In this document: positions 60,937-64,000 of the stretch, piece after piece
How the letters are laid out: every line of letters begins with the position of its first letter
How positions within the stretch are numbered: position 1 is the stretch's first letter
Origin: Spiroplasma mirum ATCC 29335
Lineage (GTDB): Bacteria; Bacillota_I; Bacilli_A; Mycoplasmatales; Mycoplasmataceae
DNA: 64,000 nt
Direction of reading: 5' to 3'
Assembly: GCF_000565195.1 (NCBI RefSeq)
Contig: NZ_CP006720.1
Location: forward strand, 1-64,000
The notes under the pieces: generated by a model
The model's database searches: none
Told to the model about the DNA's origin: nothing
What the model saw: only the letters and a program-made list of their open reading frames with translations
Position numbers and translations under genes: made by a program

Positions 60937-63900
60937 ATGGCATTAAAAGAAAAAGAATTTGGGCATTACGCTAAAAGAATTGATTATACAAAAGTAAGTG
61001 GGAATTTGGACCTGCCGAACTTAATTGAAATTCAAACTGAAACGTATGATTGATTTAAAAAACAAGGAATTAGCCAAGTGTTCGAAGAAGTATTCCCAAT
61101 TGTTGGGCATGAAGAGAATGTTATTTTAGAAATGTTAGATTGAGAATTTAGAGAACCACGACGAACAATTCCCCAATCTAAAGAAGAATCTAAGATTTAT
61201 GAAGCACCAATTTATTCAAATTTAAAACTAACAATTAATTCAAAAGATTTAGAAATTGAAAAAGGACTCATTAAAGGTGACGCTGAATTAATTAAGTCAT
61301 GAATTGAAGAAAAAATCGGTCATAATATTACTATTTTGAAAAAAACAGCTGATGTTGTGTATTTCGACATCCATTCAGGAGATGAAGAAGCAACTTGCAT
61401 TGCAACAATTAAAGAACGAACAGATTTAAAATTAGTCATTGAAATCACAATTGAAAAAATTGGTGAAGTTTTTTTTGGTGATTTTCCGTTAATGACTGGA
61501 AAAGGAACCTTCATTGTTAATGGTTCAGAAAAAGTTGTTGTTTCACAATTAGTCCGTTCACCAGGGGCTTATTATAAAAAAGATTTTAACCGTAAAACCG
61601 GAGAAAACATTTATTATGTTGATCTAATTCCGTCTCGGGGAACATGGTTAGAATTTGAATCAGATATGAAAAAAATTAAGACTGGAAAAGAAGAACGTTT
61701 TGACACTGTTTATTATGTCAAAATTGATAAATCAAGAAAAGTTTCGGTGGCTAGTTTATTTACAGCCTTAGGAGTAACCAAAGAAACTGTTTTTGATATT
61801 TTTGGTGATAATAAATATGTTGGAAACACTTATGATTTAGAACAATATAGTGGTGATATTAATTATGATCAGCAAGTAGCGGCCCAAGAAATTTATAAAA
61901 AAATCCGTGCAGGAGAAACTGCCACTCCTGATGGAGCTACTAAATATTTATATGGTTTATTATTTGACAAACGTAAATATGATTTAACGAAAGCCGGAAG
62001 ATTCAAATTAATTCAAAAATTATCAGTTGAAAACCGAATCTATAATAAGGTTTTAGCAGAAGACATTAAAGATGTTAATGGTAAAGTAATTTTTAGTGAG
62101 GGAACTTTATTTGATAAAGAAAGTGTTAATAAATTAAAAGAGGTTTTAAAAGCTGGTGCTTGTTTAGAAGAAGTCTACTTTAATACTGAAATTCCCGGTA
62201 ATAATAAAATCCAAAAAATTAAAGTATACGTTGATAACGAATTAAGAAATCAAGTTGAAAATATTATTGGAATTGATCCGAACGCAACGGATGAATTTGT
62301 TACAGCGCCAGATATTTTAGCAACTTTTTCATATTTATTAAACTTAAAACATGATATTGGAGAAGTTGATGATATTGATCACTTAGGAAACCGTCGTGTT
62401 CGTACAATTGGAGAATTGCTACAAAACCAATTTCGAATTGGACTTTTAAGAATTGAAAAAAATGTTAAAGAAAAAATGTCAACTTCAAATATTTTCAAGA
62501 TGAAGCCATCAAATATTATTAATAATAAACCTTTATCAGCGATTATTGGTGAGTTCTTTAACTTGTCACAGTTGTCACAGTTTATGGACCAAACTAACCC
62601 CTTAGCAGAGTTAACAAACAAACGTCGGTTAACAGCCTTAGGGCCGGGTGGATTATCACGTGAACGCGCTGGTTTAGAAGTACGGGATGTTCACTACTCA
62701 CACTACGGAAGAATTTGTCCAATTGAAACACCAGAAGGGCCTAACATTGGGTTAATTAATAGCTTAGCAACTTACGCAAAAATTAATTCATTTGGCTTTA
62801 TTGAAACACCATACCGCAAAGTAATTGATAATAAAGTTACTAGTCAAAATGATTATCTAACCGCTGATGAAGAAAAAAATTATGTGGTGGCACATGCTAA
62901 CATTCGTTTAAGCGATAAGGGTAAAATTTTAGACGACCAAGTAATTGCTCGGTTCCAAGGTGAAAACATTATTGCATCACGAACTGAAGTTGATTATGTT
63001 GATGTGTCACCAAAACAAATTGTTTCAATTGCTACAAGTTGTATTCCGTTCTTAGAAAATGATGATGCGAACCGGGCATTGATGGGAGCCAACATGCAAC
63101 GACAAGCCATCCCACTAATTAATCCCCAATCACCATATGTTGGAACAGGAGTTGAATATGCCGCAGCGAAAGACTCGGGATTAGCAATTGTTTCCCAATA
63201 TGATGGAGTAATTGATTTTGTTGATGCTACAAAAATTATTTTAAAAACCAAAGAAGGGTTAAAAACATATAACCTAGATACTTTTGTGCGTAGTAATCAG
63301 GGGACTTCTTTAACGCATGTTCCGTTAGTTAAACAAGGGCAAAAAGTTGTGAAAGGTCAAATTCTAGCTGATGGTCCTTCAATTGATAAAGGGGAATTAG
63401 CCTTAGGACAAAATGTAGTGGTTGCCTTTACAACTTGAAATGGTTATAACTATGAAGATGCCATTATTGTTTCTGAACGTTTAGTTGCGGATGATGTTTT
63501 TACTTCGATTCATATTGAAGAATATACAATTGAAAGACGCCAAACAAAACAAGGAGCAGAAGAAATTACGAGAGAAATTCCTAATATTTCTGAAAACGCG
63601 CGGAAATTCTTAGATGATGACGGGTTAGTTATTATTGGAACCGAAGTTAAACCAGGTGATATTTTAGTGGGGAAAGTTACCCCAAAAGGGCAAACCCAAC
63701 TTTCACCAGAAGATAAACTATTACAAGCAATTTTTGGTGAAAAATCAAAAAATGTTAAAGATAATTCTTTACGAGTACCAAATGGGGGGGAAGGAATTGT
63801 GCAAGCAATTAAACGATTCCCTCGTGAAAAATATGAATTAGCAGCTGATGTGTTAGAAGTTGTTAAAGTTTATATTGTCCAAAAACGTAAGATCCAAGAA

Positions 63901-64000
63901 GGAGATAAAATGGCTGGTCGTCATGGTAACAAAGGGGTTATTTCAAAAATCTTACCAATTGAAGATATGCCACACTTAGAAGATGGAACCCCAGTTGATA
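60937..64000 (+). CDS. rpoB: RNA polymerase beta subunit, 5' part
   Basis: Over 1,020 codons are visible; the 3' end lies outside. ATG 60937 ([19 protein letters not shown]) follows GAGGTTT. Seen: [11 protein letters not shown], the rifampicin pocket [35 protein letters not shown] and [14 protein letters not shown]. At E. coli position His526 the residue is Asn (codon 62617-62619, residue 561), and Ser531 is Thr. The Asn is the known basis of natural rifampicin resistance in spiroplasmas. TGA codons are Trp. Confidence 0.97.

Overview
The window is a low-GC mollicute chromosome read with genetic code 4. Most long genes stay open only if TGA is read as tryptophan (dnaA, gyrB, serS, dnaX, ftsH, lysS, rpoB and the ABC permeases all contain in-frame TGA), and TGG is also used. 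The gene order (dnaA-dnaN-gyrB-gyrA-serS, then tadA-dnaX-recR-tmk-holB-trmN6-tilS-ftsH), the presence of ispD, and many lipoprotein and sugar or peptide metabolism remnants point to a Spiroplasma, probably of the Citri clade. The genus is inferred from the translations; no search was run.

Layout. 1-2.1 kb: a decaying minus-strand gene, then oriC, with DnaA boxes on both sides of dnaA. 2.1-9.1 kb: dnaN, gyrB, gyrA, serS, ending in a perfect 16-bp parS-like palindrome. 9.2-18.3 kb: the SRP RNA gene, then replication, tRNA-modification and protease genes in the Bacillus-like order, with recR broken. 18.4-23.9 kb: a decay zone (SIS-domain regulator, glycosylasparaginase, PepV dipeptidase, a lipoprotein) around intact hslO and a small membrane protein. 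24.0-29.4 kb: an ABC exporter (ATPase, a membrane protein with a poly-T frameshift, a 1112-residue permease). 29.4-35.1 kb: broken membrane gene and dusB, then lysS, an AsnA-like protein, frameshifted ispD and the rpsF-ssb-rpsR operon. 35.2-39.0 kb: a second decay zone (dicarboxylate symporter, NADH oxidase/CoA-disulfide reductase, lipoprotein, unknown). 39.0-48.6 kb: nitroreductase, rpmE, a degenerate ABC-like ATPase, a DHH phosphoesterase, tdk, prfA-prmC, a polytopic membrane protein and a Sua5-type protein. 48.6-53.5 kb: four genes of unknown function (small membrane protein, possible KAP-like protein without a P-loop, a 951-residue membrane-anchored acidic protein, and a convergent two-TM protein). 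53.5-60.1 kb: a BMP-family nucleoside-type ABC importer whose first permease carries a long coiled-coil tail. 60.2-64 kb: a small broken gene, a 51-residue Cys protein and the start of rpoB.

Two kinds of gene loss are visible. Some genes carry several lesions and are clearly dying: recR, dusB, pepV, the asparaginase, the symporter and the lipoproteins. Others are intact except for one +/-1 change in an A7-A8 or T8-T10 run: ispD, the DHH protein, the ABC-like protein, the rpmE tail and the exporter-associated membrane protein. The second group could be sequencing error, recent slippage, or genes partly rescued by transcriptional slippage.

The observations most worth following up are the parS-like site near oriC, the full-length ABC-like protein that has lost its ATP-binding motifs, the AsnA-like protein lacking key active-site residues, the coiled-coil permease, and the uncharacterised 48.6-53.0 kb gene group.
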